A stretch of 64,000 nucleotides of DNA, taken from Rhizobium album (GTDB lineage Bacteria; Pseudomonadota; Alphaproteobacteria; Rhizobiales; Rhizobiaceae). The stretch spans positions 152,143 to 216,142 of the forward strand of contig NZ_QFBC01000010.1 in assembly GCF_003122325.1 (NCBI RefSeq), read 5' to 3'. The notes under the pieces were generated by a model. The model saw only the letters and a list, made by a program, of their open reading frames with translations. It did no database searches and was not told the origin of the DNA. Positions 1 through 10,194 of the stretch are shown piece after piece; position 1 is the first letter of the stretch, and each line of letters begins with the position of its first letter. The position numbers and the translations under genes are program-made.

Positions 1-156
1 CAAAAAATTGTGAATAATTTTTTGGATGAATTTTCAATAGCTTGCAATTCAACATCAGCATTTTCTGCGCAGTGTCTTCGCAGCGCAACATTGAAAGCGC
101 TTTTCAGCCGCCATAAATCCGACATATGATTTAACGGTCAACGCAAGGAGGCAACA

Positions 157-234
157 ATGGGACTTACGAATTCCTTCAATGTCCTTCTGGTCAGTGCAGC
201 ATTTGTGTTCATCGCAACCATGCTTTTTATCTAG
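157..234 (+). CDS. 25-residue single-span membrane peptide
   Basis: This very short gene begins with ATG seven bases after a strong AAGGAG ribosome site (144-149) and ends at TAG. The product is 25 residues: a short polar start (MGLTNSFN) followed by about 17 hydrophobic residues (VLLVSAAFVFIATMLFI), so it should form one membrane helix. It is followed at 322-360 by a perfect hairpin with a T-run, which makes a compact self-contained transcription unit. I do not recognise a function. The case rests on the ribosome site, the membrane-helix composition and the dedicated terminator. A regulatory leader peptide is the main alternative, but no gene on the same strand follows. Confidence 0.6.
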   Translation: MGLTNSFNVLLVSAAFVFIATMLFI

Positions 235-321
235 GGGAAAGTCGCCGATCCTTCCAAACGTCAGCGACTGACGACAGACCAGTCTTCGAGCACTCTTCGC
301 AAGACACACACATCAAGACAA

Positions 322-360
322 ACGCATGGCGATGGGAGTATCGCCATGCGTTTTTCTTTT
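322..360 (+). terminator. Rho-independent terminator of the small peptide gene
   Basis: A perfect 11-bp stem (ACGCATGGCGA at 322-332 paired with 341-351) with an 8-base loop runs into TTTTTCTTTT. The T-run lies on the plus strand, so it ends transcription of the small peptide gene just before the convergent metF. Confidence 0.85.
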
Positions 361-379
361 CAGCGCGGGTGGAACAGGA

Positions 380-1288
380 TCAGGCAGCGGCGCCGGTGGT
401 TTCAGCCACCTTCCGCGTCAGGCCAAGCCGCGCAAACGTCTCGTTGACCAGCGGCGCGCGGTTCATCGAATAGACGTGGAATTCGTGAATGCCGCGCCGG
501 ACGAGATCGGCCATCTGCTCGGCGGCAACATCCGCCGCCACGGCAGCGCGCTCCGCCGGCTTGTCGTCCAGCCCCTCGAACCGTTCGTCGAGGCGCGCCG
601 GCACGGTCGTGCCGCAGGCGCCGGCGAACCGCTTGAGCTGCGTCAGGTTCTGGATCGGCATGATGCCCGGCACGATGGGAATGGTGATACCGGCGGCACG
701 CACGCGCTCGAGATAGCGTTCGAAGACATCGTTGTCGAAAAAGAATTGCGTCAGCGCCCGGTTGGCGCCGTTATCCACCTTGCGTTTCAGCATGTCGATA
801 TCAGCCGCCGTGTCACGGCTTTCCGGATGCTTTTCCGGATAGGCGGAAACGGAAATCTCGAAATCGTCGATCGAGCGCAGGCCGGCGACGAGTTCCGCCG
901 CATTGGCGTAGCCGCCGGGATGCGGCTGGTAGGCGGCGCCGACACCACCGGCCGGATCGCCGCGCAGGGCGACGAAATGGCGAACGCCGGCGGCCCGGAA
1001 ATCTTCGACCACCTGGTGCACCTCGTCGCGGCTGGCGCCGACGCAGGTGAAGTGCGAGGCGGTCGGCAGCGCGGTTTCAGCCAGCAGCCGGCGCACCGTC
1101 GACAGGGTCGGCGCCCGCGTCGAGCCGCCGGCGCCATAGGTCACCGAAACGAATTCGGGGCGCCAGCCGGCGAGATCGTCGATGGTCGCCCACAACTGCC
1201 CCTCCATCTCCTCCGACTTCGGCGGGAAGAACTCGAAGGAAAAGTGAAGCTTCGCGAGGTCTGCGGAACGGAGGAGGGAATGGGACAT
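380..1288 (-). CDS. metF: 5,10-methylenetetrahydrofolate reductase
   Basis: This FAD enzyme reduces 5,10-methylene-THF to 5-methyl-THF, the methyl donor used by methionine synthase (metH lies at 54-58 kb). At 302 residues it is of normal single-domain bacterial length. The family signature FEFFPPKS is at residues 18-25, and Glu19 matches the catalytic glutamate of E. coli MetF. TIM-barrel features such as YGAGGS and ALRGDP are visible further on. The start codon overlaps the stop of the upstream sahR-like gene by one base, so the two are translationally coupled and share the palindromic operator upstream of that regulator. The assignment is firm. Confidence 0.95.
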   Translation of the reverse strand: MSHSLLRSADLAKLHFSFEFFPPKSEEMEGQLWATIDDLAGWRPEFVSVTYGAGGSTRAPTLSTVRRLLAETALPTASHFTCVGASRDEVHQVVEDFRAAGVRHFVALRGDPAGGVGAAYQPHPGGYANAAELVAGLRSIDDFEISVSAYPEKHPESRDTAADIDMLKRKVDNGANRALTQFFFDNDVFERYLERVRAAGITIPIVPGIMPIQNLTQLKRFAGACGTTVPARLDERFEGLDDKPAERAAVAADVAAEQMADLVRRGIHEFHVYSMNRAPLVNETFARLGLTRKVAETTGAAA

Positions 1289-2313
1289 CAGCGGCTCCCG
1301 ACGAGAAGAGAGGAAGGCTGGCCGTCTTGGCCGGTTCGATCGGCGGCGCGTTCGTCACGCGCCAGCCAGATGGTGACGGTCAGATCCTGGCCGGCCTGTT
1401 TGCCGGAATGCAGATCGACGGATTTTTCCATTTTCAGGCCGGCCCGCTTCAGCCAGTCGGCCATCGCCTGGTTGGAGAAGCCGAGGCGGACATGCGCATG
1501 CTCGTCGCGCAGGTGCTCCAGCGTATGCGGCGCCAGATCGACGATCACCAGGCGGCCGCCCGGCCGCAGCATGCGCGCCGCTTCGGCGATCGCCAGTTCC
1601 GGCTGGTCGAGGAAGTGCAGCACCTGGTGGATGGTGACGAGATCGAAATCCTGTGCATCAAGCGGCAGGTTGAGAATATCGCCGTGCCGGACGGAGGCTT
1701 TGGCGACGCGGGCCTGATCGAGATTGGCGCGTGCCACCGCCAGCATGTCGCGGCTGGCATCGATGCCGACGGCGCGCTGGTAGAGCGGCTGCAGCAATTC
1801 GAGAATACGGCCGGTGCCGGTGCCGAGATCGAGCAGCGCCTCGACCGGTTCGTCGCCGACAAGTGCCACGATCGCCGCATCGATGTCGGCATCGCTGACA
1901 TGCAGGCGGCGCAGCGCATCCCATTCGGCGGCATTGCGGCTGAAATAGGCCTGGGCGCGCTCGGCACGCACCCGCTTCACCGAGGCGAGACGGTCGCTGT
2001 CGCGCAGCAGCACCGGATCGTTCTCCGATGCCGTTTTCAGCAGCGTACGCGCCAGCGTCGCCGGCCGGCCTTCACGCTTCAGGCCGAAATAGGCCCAGGC
2101 GCCTTCCTGGTAGCGGTCGATGAGATCGGCCTCACCCAGCAGCTTGAGATGGCGGGAAATGCGCGGCTGCGACTGGCCGAGAATTTCCGTCAGGTCGGAG
2201 ACCGTCAGGTCGCCCTGTTCCAGAAGCGCCAGCAACCGCAGCCGCGTGGGCTCGCCCACCGCCTTCAGCAGGTCCACCAGATCGTCGAGTCCGAATTTCA
2301 CCAGATTAGCCAC
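1288..2313 (-). CDS. sahR: ArsR-type regulator fused to a SAM-methyltransferase domain (SahR-like)
   Basis: The N-terminal part is an ArsR winged helix (EPTRLRLLALLEQGDLTVSDL, then a QSQPRISRHLKLL recognition helix). The C-terminal part is a class I methyltransferase fold with motif I LDLGTGTGR near residues 161-169. This two-domain layout is that of SahR, which senses S-adenosylhomocysteine and represses methionine-cycle genes. It is co-transcribed with metF, and its promoter holds a palindrome repeated before metH. The start is uncertain: an upstream TTG at 2328 is open, but it lies four bases from the operator. GTG at 2313 or 2301 fits better, and homologs begin near the GLDDLVDLLKA segment. 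Whether the methyltransferase fold is catalytic cannot be told from sequence alone. Confidence 0.82.
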   Translation of the reverse strand: MANLVKFGLDDLVDLLKAVGEPTRLRLLALLEQGDLTVSDLTEILGQSQPRISRHLKLLGEADLIDRYQEGAWAYFGLKREGRPATLARTLLKTASENDPVLLRDSDRLASVKRVRAERAQAYFSRNAAEWDALRRLHVSDADIDAAIVALVGDEPVEALLDLGTGTGRILELLQPLYQRAVGIDASRDMLAVARANLDQARVAKASVRHGDILNLPLDAQDFDLVTIHQVLHFLDQPELAIAEAARMLRPGGRLVIVDLAPHTLEHLRDEHAHVRLGFSNQAMADWLKRAGLKMEKSVDLHSGKQAGQDLTVTIWLARDERAADRTGQDGQPSSLLVGSR

Positions 2314-2331
2314 GAAACACCCAATCAAGAT

Positions 2332-2347
2332 ATAAAGATATCTTTAT
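2332..2347. promoter_or_regulatory. SahR-type palindromic operator upstream of sahR-metF
   Basis: ATAAAGATATCTTTAT is a perfect 16-bp palindrome just upstream of the regulator gene. On the minus strand it lies inside TGACATAAAGATATCTTTAT, and the same 20 bases occur upstream of metH at 57963-57982. The position suggests autoregulation. Confidence 0.75.
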
Positions 2348-2435
2348 GTCATTAGATGTTTTGACGCAAGCGGGAAATGATCCGCCGCACATTTCTGTCG
2401 GCCGCGCCATGATGCTGCGGAAACGACGATCGGGC

Positions 2436-2467
2436 AAGAAAAAGGCCCCCGGATGACCGGAGGCCTT
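2436..2467 (-). terminator. Rho-independent terminator after ettA
   Basis: Read on the minus strand, AAGGCCTCCGG and CCGGGGGCCTT pair around a four-base loop (one mismatch) and are followed by TTTTTCTTG. It lies about 125 bases past the ettA stop codon. Confidence 0.75.
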
Positions 2468-2592
2468 GGATTGCAGGCGGAAATCGGCACAGGGCCGGGA
2501 ACGAAACGGGCGTTGCCGGCCAGGCCGGCCCTGCAGCCGCCCGGAGGCCGAAACCACTTTCGGCGGGAGGCTGCCGAAAGCGAAAGGGCCGA

Positions 2593-4242
<1,650 letters not shown>

Positions 4243-4356
4243 TGGGATGATCGCTCCGCGCGGAAAAACTGGGATTGTGCCGCTATGTAGGCGAAATGCT
4301 CCGCGCGGGCAATGACGAAACCCAGCTTTCCGCCACGATCTGCCGCACCGCCCGCC

Positions 4357-5154
4357 TCACTGGAAACCGGCGGCGTCGACGATACCTTCCGGGCAATCGA
4401 ATTTTGTCTTGCCGGCGCCGGCGATCATCGCCGCAAGCGAGACGTTCTCCGTCGAAACCGTGCCGTTGAGGCCGATCGTCAGTTCGGTGATGATCCGCCG
4501 GTCGCCATCCTTGTTGCAGCGCATCTTGACGCGGTCGCCCGCGCCGTCTCCGAAACTCTGCTCGAAAGCCTGCTTGATCGCGGCCTCCGTAAGCGGCTTG
4601 CCGATGTTGTCGGCGAACAGCGTGCCGACGGCCGAAGCGTTCAACTGCTCCAGCAGGAGCAACGACGTCCTGAAATAGGTCTCGGCGTCCACGCCGGAAC
4701 AACTGCCGTGCTTGACCCATTCGTGGCGATCCAGACCCGACTGCATGCCCGGCATCTTCTGGGCCAGCGATGCGGCGGTATCCGGAGACAGGCTTAGAGC
4801 CGGCAGGTCCTTCCAGTCGCCCTTCTTGTCGGCAAGCTGCAACTCGGCGCTGACGTCGCAATAGGTTTTCCGGATCCTCCAGAGACCGTGCAGCGAGAAG
4901 CGGCTGGCGTCGAAACGGTCCGCCGTCTGGCTGGCGCATTCCGGCTTCTTGCGCCGCCGCTCGCAGAAACCCGGCTGCCAGCTTGCCGCAAGGATGAGTT
5001 GCGTCCGCCCCTTGCGGCCGGTCGCCGCCTGTTCCTGGGTTTTTGCCGCCGCGTCCTGCGAATCATCCTGTGCCGTCGCGCCGGCAGGGAAAAACAGTCC
5101 GAACGCAATCAAAAGCCAAGCCAGAACCATTGACCGGAAAGAAATCCCGCTCAT
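4357..5154 (-). CDS. Secreted ribonuclease T2 family protein
   Basis: This is a predicted periplasmic or secreted non-specific endoribonuclease. Residues 1-29 form a signal peptide (hydrophobic MVLAWLLIAFGLFFPAG, then ATAQ). Both T2 catalytic segments are present: CAS I as FSLHGLW (86-92) and CAS II as HEWVKHGSC (144-152), which supply the catalytic histidines, Glu and Lys. At 265 residues it is close to E. coli RNase I. Cys pairs around the active site (FCERRRKKPEC, YCDV) suggest disulfides, in keeping with export. It is divergent from the lipase gene, about 170 bases away. Confidence 0.88.
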   Translation of the reverse strand: MSGISFRSMVLAWLLIAFGLFFPAGATAQDDSQDAAAKTQEQAATGRKGRTQLILAASWQPGFCERRRKKPECASQTADRFDASRFSLHGLWRIRKTYCDVSAELQLADKKGDWKDLPALSLSPDTAASLAQKMPGMQSGLDRHEWVKHGSCSGVDAETYFRTSLLLLEQLNASAVGTLFADNIGKPLTEAAIKQAFEQSFGDGAGDRVKMRCNKDGDRRIITELTIGLNGTVSTENVSLAAMIAGAGKTKFDCPEGIVDAAGFQ

Positions 5155-5326
5155 GCGTCACCTCGTCGCCAATGAAGAACAAAACAGGATCAAATATGCA
5201 TTACCACATGACAAATGCAACCCAGAATCGATATGGACGCGAGATTTTCGCACGTCGCCGAAGAGACACTTGCTTCTGTTGCGCAAATCCCCTTTGTTCG
5301 GGACATGGCATGGGGAGGCAGGGCGA

Positions 5327-6280
5327 ATGTTTGACGAAAGGCGGCGGCGGCAGAGCCCCGACGGTGCCGATCTCGCCTGGCACCATCAGGAGGCGGCGAT
5401 GCAGCCCCGCGGCATCCTGCTGATCAGCCACGGGCTTGCCGAACATTCCAGGCGCTACCGGCGCTTTGCCGAATACATGGCAGCCGAGGGATATCATGTC
5501 TACGCCCACGACCACCGCGGCCATGGCGAGACGCGGGCTGCGGATGCGCCGCTCGGCCGGTTTGCGCAGCGCGGCGGCACGCGGCGGGTGCTGGAAGACG
5601 TCTTCACCATCCGCGACATGGCCGCGGAGTGCCATCCGGGCCTGCCGATCATCCTGTTCGGCCATTCCATGGGGGGCCTGATCGCTTTGAACGCCGCCTT
5701 CGAGGATGCCAGCCGCTTCGATGCGCTTGCGGTCTGGAACTCGAATTTTCACCCGGGCCTCGCAGGCCGGGCGGCGCAGCTCATCCTTTTCATGGAGCGC
5801 TGGTTCAGGGGTTCGGACGTGCCGAGCGAGCTTCTGCCACGCCTGACATTCGAGGCCTGGGGACGATCGATAGCCGGCTACAAGACGCCTTTCGACTGGC
5901 TTTCCCGTGACGAAGCGGAAGTCGCGCACTATATCGACGATCCGCTCTGCGGCTTTGCCTGCAGCGTGTCGCTGTGGATCGACGTGTTTTCCCTGACATT
6001 TTCCGGCCCGAAACGCGCCCGGGCGGCATCAAGCGCCCGCGATCTGCCGATCCATCTCGTCGGCGGCGGGCAGGATCCGGCGACGACGAGGGGGCGCGCC
6101 GTCCTCGACCTCGCAAATGATTTGAAAAAGGCGGGATTCTCCAATATCAGCACCCGCATCTATGAGGAGATGCGCCACGAAACGCTGAACGAAATCGACC
6201 GCACCGTCGCCATGGCGGAGTTTGCCGCGTGGTGCGGGTCGGTTTCCGGTGGATTTGCCGCAAAAACGGGACGGTTGTGA
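5327..6280 (+). CDS. Alpha/beta hydrolase, monoacylglycerol lipase/lysophospholipase type
   Basis: This 317-residue alpha/beta hydrolase belongs to the Hydrolase_4 group. The nucleophile elbow GHSMGG (Ser114), an acid in the GGGQDPATTRG loop and the final His in EEMRHETLNE form a complete triad. SHGLAEHS near residue 34 supplies the oxyanion-hole HG. The likely substrates are monoacylglycerols or lysophospholipids, by family only. ATG 5327 is chosen because GGAGG lies nine bases upstream; the open frame extends further up without a better ribosome site. The EamA exporter gene starts four bases after its stop, so the two are probably co-transcribed. Confidence 0.85.
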   Translation: MFDERRRRQSPDGADLAWHHQEAAMQPRGILLISHGLAEHSRRYRRFAEYMAAEGYHVYAHDHRGHGETRAADAPLGRFAQRGGTRRVLEDVFTIRDMAAECHPGLPIILFGHSMGGLIALNAAFEDASRFDALAVWNSNFHPGLAGRAAQLILFMERWFRGSDVPSELLPRLTFEAWGRSIAGYKTPFDWLSRDEAEVAHYIDDPLCGFACSVSLWIDVFSLTFSGPKRARAASSARDLPIHLVGGGQDPATTRGRAVLDLANDLKKAGFSNISTRIYEEMRHETLNEIDRTVAMAEFAAWCGSVSGGFAAKTGRL

Positions 6281-6283
6281 TCG

Positions 6284-7246
6284 ATGGCGAGCAGTTCCAC
6301 CCCGAAAGGAGCAACCGTTCCCGGCAGCGAAGTGATGACCGGGCTGGTCCTGATGTTCCTCGCCGTCCTGATCGGGCCGCTGATCGACATCTTTTCAAAG
6401 CTGGCAGCCTCGACGCTCGTTTCGACGGAAGTCGCCCTGTTCCGTTTCCTGCTGCAATCGCTGTTCATGCTGCCCTTCGTGCTCTGGCGCGGCGCGCTGG
6501 CGCAAATCTCCTGGCGCCAGACGCGTTTCCACATCATCCGCGGCGGCCTGATCGCATTGTCGATGATCTGTTTCGTCACCACCCTGCGGGTGATGGAGGT
6601 GGCCGATGCCATTGCGATCTTTTTCGTCGAGCCGATGATCCTGACGATCCTCAGCAGCATTTTCCTGAAGGAAATCATCGGCTGGCGGCGGTATACGGCT
6701 TGCGGCGTCGGCTTCCTCGGCGCGCTCTTGATTATCCAGCCGAGTTTCAACGAGGTGGGTTTCGTCGCCCTTCTTCCCGTCGTCACCGCCTTCTGCATCG
6801 CCATCTTCGCGCTGATGACGCGCGTGCTCGCCCATCGCGAAGATCCCTGGGCGATGCAGCTCCAGACCGGCATCTGGGGCGGCCTCATCTGCGGCGTCAT
6901 CCTGTTTTTCGGCGAAGGCAGCGGGTCGCCGCTCTTCGATCCGTCCATGCCGGATCTTGCAGCTTCCGGCCATCTGCTCGGCGTCGGGATAGCGGCAACC
7001 ATCTCCGGCATCCTGTCGGTCTATGCCTACCGCGCAGCACCCGCCTCGACGCTGGCACCGCTGCAATATTTCGAGATCGTTTCCGCAACCCTCTTCGCCT
7101 GGCTGGTCTTCGGCGATTTTCCCGATGCGATCAAATGGCTGGGCATCTCGATCATCATGGGCTCAGGCCTGTATATCATCTGGCGCGAGCGGCGTTTCGT
7201 CTCGCGGCCGGTGTCCGATACCTCAGAATCCGCTCTTTCGCCCTGA
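6284..7246 (+). CDS. DMT-family (EamA) transporter
   Basis: This inner-membrane protein has about ten hydrophobic helices arranged as two EamA repeats (for example MTGLVLMFLAVLIGPLIDI at the start and a second repeat after ILSVYAYRAAPASTLAPLQY). The family exports metabolites or amino acids. At 320 residues the length is typical. It lies between the lipase and the CoA-transferase gene with spacings of 3 and 16 bases, so it belongs to a four-gene run. The substrate cannot be read from sequence. Confidence 0.85.
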   Translation: MASSSTPKGATVPGSEVMTGLVLMFLAVLIGPLIDIFSKLAASTLVSTEVALFRFLLQSLFMLPFVLWRGALAQISWRQTRFHIIRGGLIALSMICFVTTLRVMEVADAIAIFFVEPMILTILSSIFLKEIIGWRRYTACGVGFLGALLIIQPSFNEVGFVALLPVVTAFCIAIFALMTRVLAHREDPWAMQLQTGIWGGLICGVILFFGEGSGSPLFDPSMPDLAASGHLLGVGIAATISGILSVYAYRAAPASTLAPLQYFEIVSATLFAWLVFGDFPDAIKWLGISIIMGSGLYIIWRERRFVSRPVSDTSESALSP

Positions 7247-7262
7247 ACTTCGAGGACATTCC

Positions 7263-8459
7263 ATGACAACAGACAGATCCAAGCAGCCGCCGCTCGCCGG
7301 CTTTCGGGTGATCGAACTCGCCCGGGTTCTCGCCGGCCCCTGGGCGGGGCAGATGCTGGCGGACATGGGCGCCGATGTCATCAAGGTGGAAAACCCCGAA
7401 GGCGGCGACGATACCCGCGCCTGGGGCCCGCCCTTCGTCGAGGGCGCGGACGGCGAAAACCTGTCTGCCGCCTACTACCACTCGACCAACCGCGGCAAAC
7501 GCTCGATCGCCGTCGATTTCAGCAAGCCGGAAGGCCAGGAGATCGTCCGCCGCCTGGTCAGGAGCGCCGATGTCGTCATCGAGAACTTCAAGGTCGGCGG
7601 CCTGAAGAAATACGGACTCGACTACGAAAGCCTGAAAGCGGTCAATCCCAAGCTGGTCTATTGCTCGATCACCGGTTTCGGGCAGACAGGCCCCTATGCC
7701 ACCTTTGCCGGCTACGACTACATCGTCCAGGGCATGTCCGGCTTCATGTCGATCACCGGCGAGGCCGACGGCCAGCCGATGAAGGCGGGCGTCGCCATCG
7801 CCGATATCTTTACCGGCATCTATGCGGTCGCCGCCATCGAAGCAGCCCTCATCCACGCCCTGAAGTTTGGCCAGGGCCAGCATGTCGACATGGCACTGCT
7901 CGACGTGCAGGCCGGCGTGCTGGCCAACCAGAACATGAACTACCTGATCTCCGGCCGGGCGCCGAACCGGATGGGCAACGCCCACCCGAATATCGCCCCT
8001 TACGAAGTGGTGCCGGCGGCAGACGGCCATCTCATCCTGGCAGTCGGCAATGACGGCCAGTTCCGCCGGCTCTGCGGCATCTTCGGCATCGAAAGCCTGG
8101 CGGACGACGAACGGTTCGCCTCCAACAAGGCGCGTGTTGCCCATCGTGCCGAATTGCGGCCGATCATCTGCGCCGAGACCGTAAAGTGGAAGAAACGCGA
8201 CCTGCTCGATGCCTGCGAGGGCAACGCCGTGCCGGCCGGCGCGATCAACACCATCGGCGAGATGTTCGAGGACCCGCAGGTCAAGGCCCGCGGCCTGCGC
8301 ATCGACCTGGAAGACCGCGACGGCAACCGCATCCCGAGCGTGCGCAGCCCTATCGTCCTGTCGGAAACGCCGCTGGTCTACGAGCGGCCGAGCCCGCGGG
8401 TCGGCGAGCATACGCAAGAAATCCTCGAAGAATTGCAGCAATGGGAAAGGAAGGCCTGA
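7263..8459 (+). CDS. CaiB/BaiF (class III) CoA-transferase
   Basis: This 398-residue protein should move CoA between carboxylic acids through an aspartyl-CoA anhydride. The family opening LAGFRVIELARVLAGPWAGQMLADMGADVIKVE is intact, and Asp181 in the VAIADIFTGIYA segment aligns with the catalytic Asp of formyl-CoA transferase. The TPP-enzyme gene begins one base after its stop. A CoA-transferase next to a TPP carboxylyase recalls the Frc/Oxc oxalate pair, but the TPP partner does not look like a true oxalyl-CoA decarboxylase, so the acyl substrate is unknown. Confidence 0.88.
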   Translation: MTTDRSKQPPLAGFRVIELARVLAGPWAGQMLADMGADVIKVENPEGGDDTRAWGPPFVEGADGENLSAAYYHSTNRGKRSIAVDFSKPEGQEIVRRLVRSADVVIENFKVGGLKKYGLDYESLKAVNPKLVYCSITGFGQTGPYATFAGYDYIVQGMSGFMSITGEADGQPMKAGVAIADIFTGIYAVAAIEAALIHALKFGQGQHVDMALLDVQAGVLANQNMNYLISGRAPNRMGNAHPNIAPYEVVPAADGHLILAVGNDGQFRRLCGIFGIESLADDERFASNKARVAHRAELRPIICAETVKWKKRDLLDACEGNAVPAGAINTIGEMFEDPQVKARGLRIDLEDRDGNRIPSVRSPIVLSETPLVYERPSPRVGEHTQEILEELQQWERKA

Positions 8460-8460
8460 G

Positions 8461-10113
8461 ATGAAGAGAACCGGCGGAGAGCTGATCGTCGAGGCACTGA
8501 AAGCCAACGGCGTGAAGCGGATTTCCTGCGTGCCGGGCGAGAGTTACCTCGCCGTGCTGGACGCGCTGCACGACAGCGATATCGACGTCCTCGTCTGCCG
8601 CCAGGAAGGCGGCGCGGCGATGATGGCCGACACCTGGGGCCGGCTGACCGGCGAACCGGGCATCTGCATGGTCACCCGCGGGCCGGGCTCCACCAATGCG
8701 TCTGCCGGCCTGCATGTCGCCATGCAGGATTCGGTGCCGATGATCCTGTTCATCGGCCAGGTGCAGCGCGATGCCCGCGAGCGCGAGGCCTTCCAGGAGG
8801 TCGAATATCGCCGTGCCTTCACCGAATTCGCAAAATGGGTCGGCGAGATCGACGATGCCGCCCGCATTCCCGAATTCGTCACCCGCGCCTTTGCCGTCGC
8901 CACCTCCGGCCGCCCCGGCCCGGTGGTGCTGACCCTGCCGGAAGACATGCTGCGCGACAGCGTCGAGGTGCCGGCCGCCAGGCCCTACCAGCCGGTCGAA
9001 GGCCATCCTGGCCCATCGCAGGTCAAGGCCTTCCACGACATGCTGCTGGCGGCGGAACGGCCGATGGTCATCCTCGGCGGCACCCGCTGGACCGAGGAGG
9101 CCGTCGCAGACTTTCAAGAGTTTGCATCAGCGCACAACCTGCCGGTCGGCTGCTCGTTCCGCCGGCAGATGCTGTTCGACCATCTTCACCCGAGTTATGC
9201 CGGCGATGTCGGCATCGGCATCAATCCGGCCCTCGGCAAAGAGGTCAAGGAGGCCGACCTGATCGTGCTCATCGGCGGACGTTTCTCGGAAATGCCGTCC
9301 TCCGGCTACACGCTGATGGATATCCCCTACCCGCAGCAGAAGCTGGTGCATGTCTATCCCGATCCCGACGAGCTCGGCCGCGTCTACCGGCCGGAGCTTG
9401 CCATCGCTGCTGCGCCCGAACATTTCGTCGCCGCGCTGAAGGGATTGACGCCGCCTTCGACGCCCGCCTGGGCGAAGCGGACGGAAGACATGCACGCCGC
9501 CTACCTCGCCTGGTCGACGCCGCCGGCCTCGGGGCCGGGCGCGGTGCAGATGGGGCCGATCATGGACTGGCTGGAAGCCAACGTCGCCGAGGATACGATC
9601 TTCACCAACGGCGCCGGCAACTATGCCACCTGGGTGCACCGTTTCCATCGTTTCCGCCGCTTCAACACCCAGTCGGCGCCGGCTTCCGGCTCGATGGGTT
9701 ACGGGCTTCCGGCCGCCGTCGCCGCCAAGCAGCTTTTTCCGCAACGCGAGGTCATCTGCTTTGCCGGCGACGGCTGCTTCATGATGCATGGGCAGGAATT
9801 CGCCACGGCCGTACGCTATGGCCTGCCGCTGATCACCGTGCTGGTCAACAACGGCATCTACGGCACGATCCGCATGCATCAGGAGCGGGAATATCCGGGC
9901 CGCGTCAGCGCCACCGGCCTCACCAACCCCGACTTCGCCGCCTTCGCCCGCGCCTATGGCGGCCACGGGGAAACGGTGGAAAGGACGGAGGATTTCGCAG
10001 GCGCCTTCGAGCGGGCGCGCCAGAGCGGCAAGCCGTCGATCATCGAGATCAGGCTCGATCCGGAAGCAATCACGCCGACCCGCACGCTGAGCCAGATCCG
10101 CGACCGGGCCTGA
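8461..10113 (+). CDS. Thiamine-pyrophosphate-dependent enzyme, acetolactate-synthase-like
   Basis: This 550-residue protein has the three-domain TPP carboligase/decarboxylase layout. The N-terminal pyrimidine domain carries the activating glutamate (Glu49 in CRQEGGAAMMA). A central Rossmann-like domain follows. The C-terminal PP domain has GDG at 436-438 and NN near 464 (VNNGIYG). The family covers acetolactate synthase, glyoxylate carboligase, oxalyl-CoA decarboxylase and 2-hydroxyacyl-CoA lyase, and I cannot choose among them. Tight coupling to the CoA-transferase suggests a CoA-thioester substrate, which is inference. The stop codon lies inside a 15-bp tandem duplication. Confidence 0.82.
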   Translation: MKRTGGELIVEALKANGVKRISCVPGESYLAVLDALHDSDIDVLVCRQEGGAAMMADTWGRLTGEPGICMVTRGPGSTNASAGLHVAMQDSVPMILFIGQVQRDAREREAFQEVEYRRAFTEFAKWVGEIDDAARIPEFVTRAFAVATSGRPGPVVLTLPEDMLRDSVEVPAARPYQPVEGHPGPSQVKAFHDMLLAAERPMVILGGTRWTEEAVADFQEFASAHNLPVGCSFRRQMLFDHLHPSYAGDVGIGINPALGKEVKEADLIVLIGGRFSEMPSSGYTLMDIPYPQQKLVHVYPDPDELGRVYRPELAIAAAPEHFVAALKGLTPPSTPAWAKRTEDMHAAYLAWSTPPASGPGAVQMGPIMDWLEANVAEDTIFTNGAGNYATWVHRFHRFRRFNTQSAPASGSMGYGLPAAVAAKQLFPQREVICFAGDGCFMMHGQEFATAVRYGLPLITVLVNNGIYGTIRMHQEREYPGRVSATGLTNPDFAAFARAYGGHGETVERTEDFAGAFERARQSGKPSIIEIRLDPEAITPTRTLSQIRDRA

Positions 10114-10138
10114 GGAGGCAGGCCCTGAGGAGGCAGGC
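10109..10138 (+). repeat. 15-bp tandem duplication spanning a stop codon
   Basis: CCTGAGGAGGCAGGC occurs twice head to tail (10109-10123 and 10124-10138). The first copy holds the TGA of the TPP-enzyme gene, so the second is a non-coding duplicate of the gene end. Confidence 0.8.
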
Positions 10139-10145
10139 AAGGCAC

Positions 10146-10178
10146 AAAAAAAGGCCGGTTCGACGACCGGCCTTTTTC
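10146..10178. terminator. Bidirectional terminator between the TPP-enzyme gene and ridA
   Basis: AAAAAGGCCGGT and ACCGGCCTTTTT pair around a six-base loop. A-run and T-run lie on either side, so it can serve both convergent genes. Confidence 0.88.
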
Positions 10179-10194
10179 CATAGTGTCAGACAAA

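Noticed and set aside
55..309. An 84-codon minus-strand frame over the small peptide gene
   Set aside because: It has no ribosome site and runs across the peptide gene; the plus-strand peptide has better signals.
2314..2328. TTG start for the sahR-like gene
   Set aside because: It would lie four bases from the operator with no room for a leader or ribosome site.
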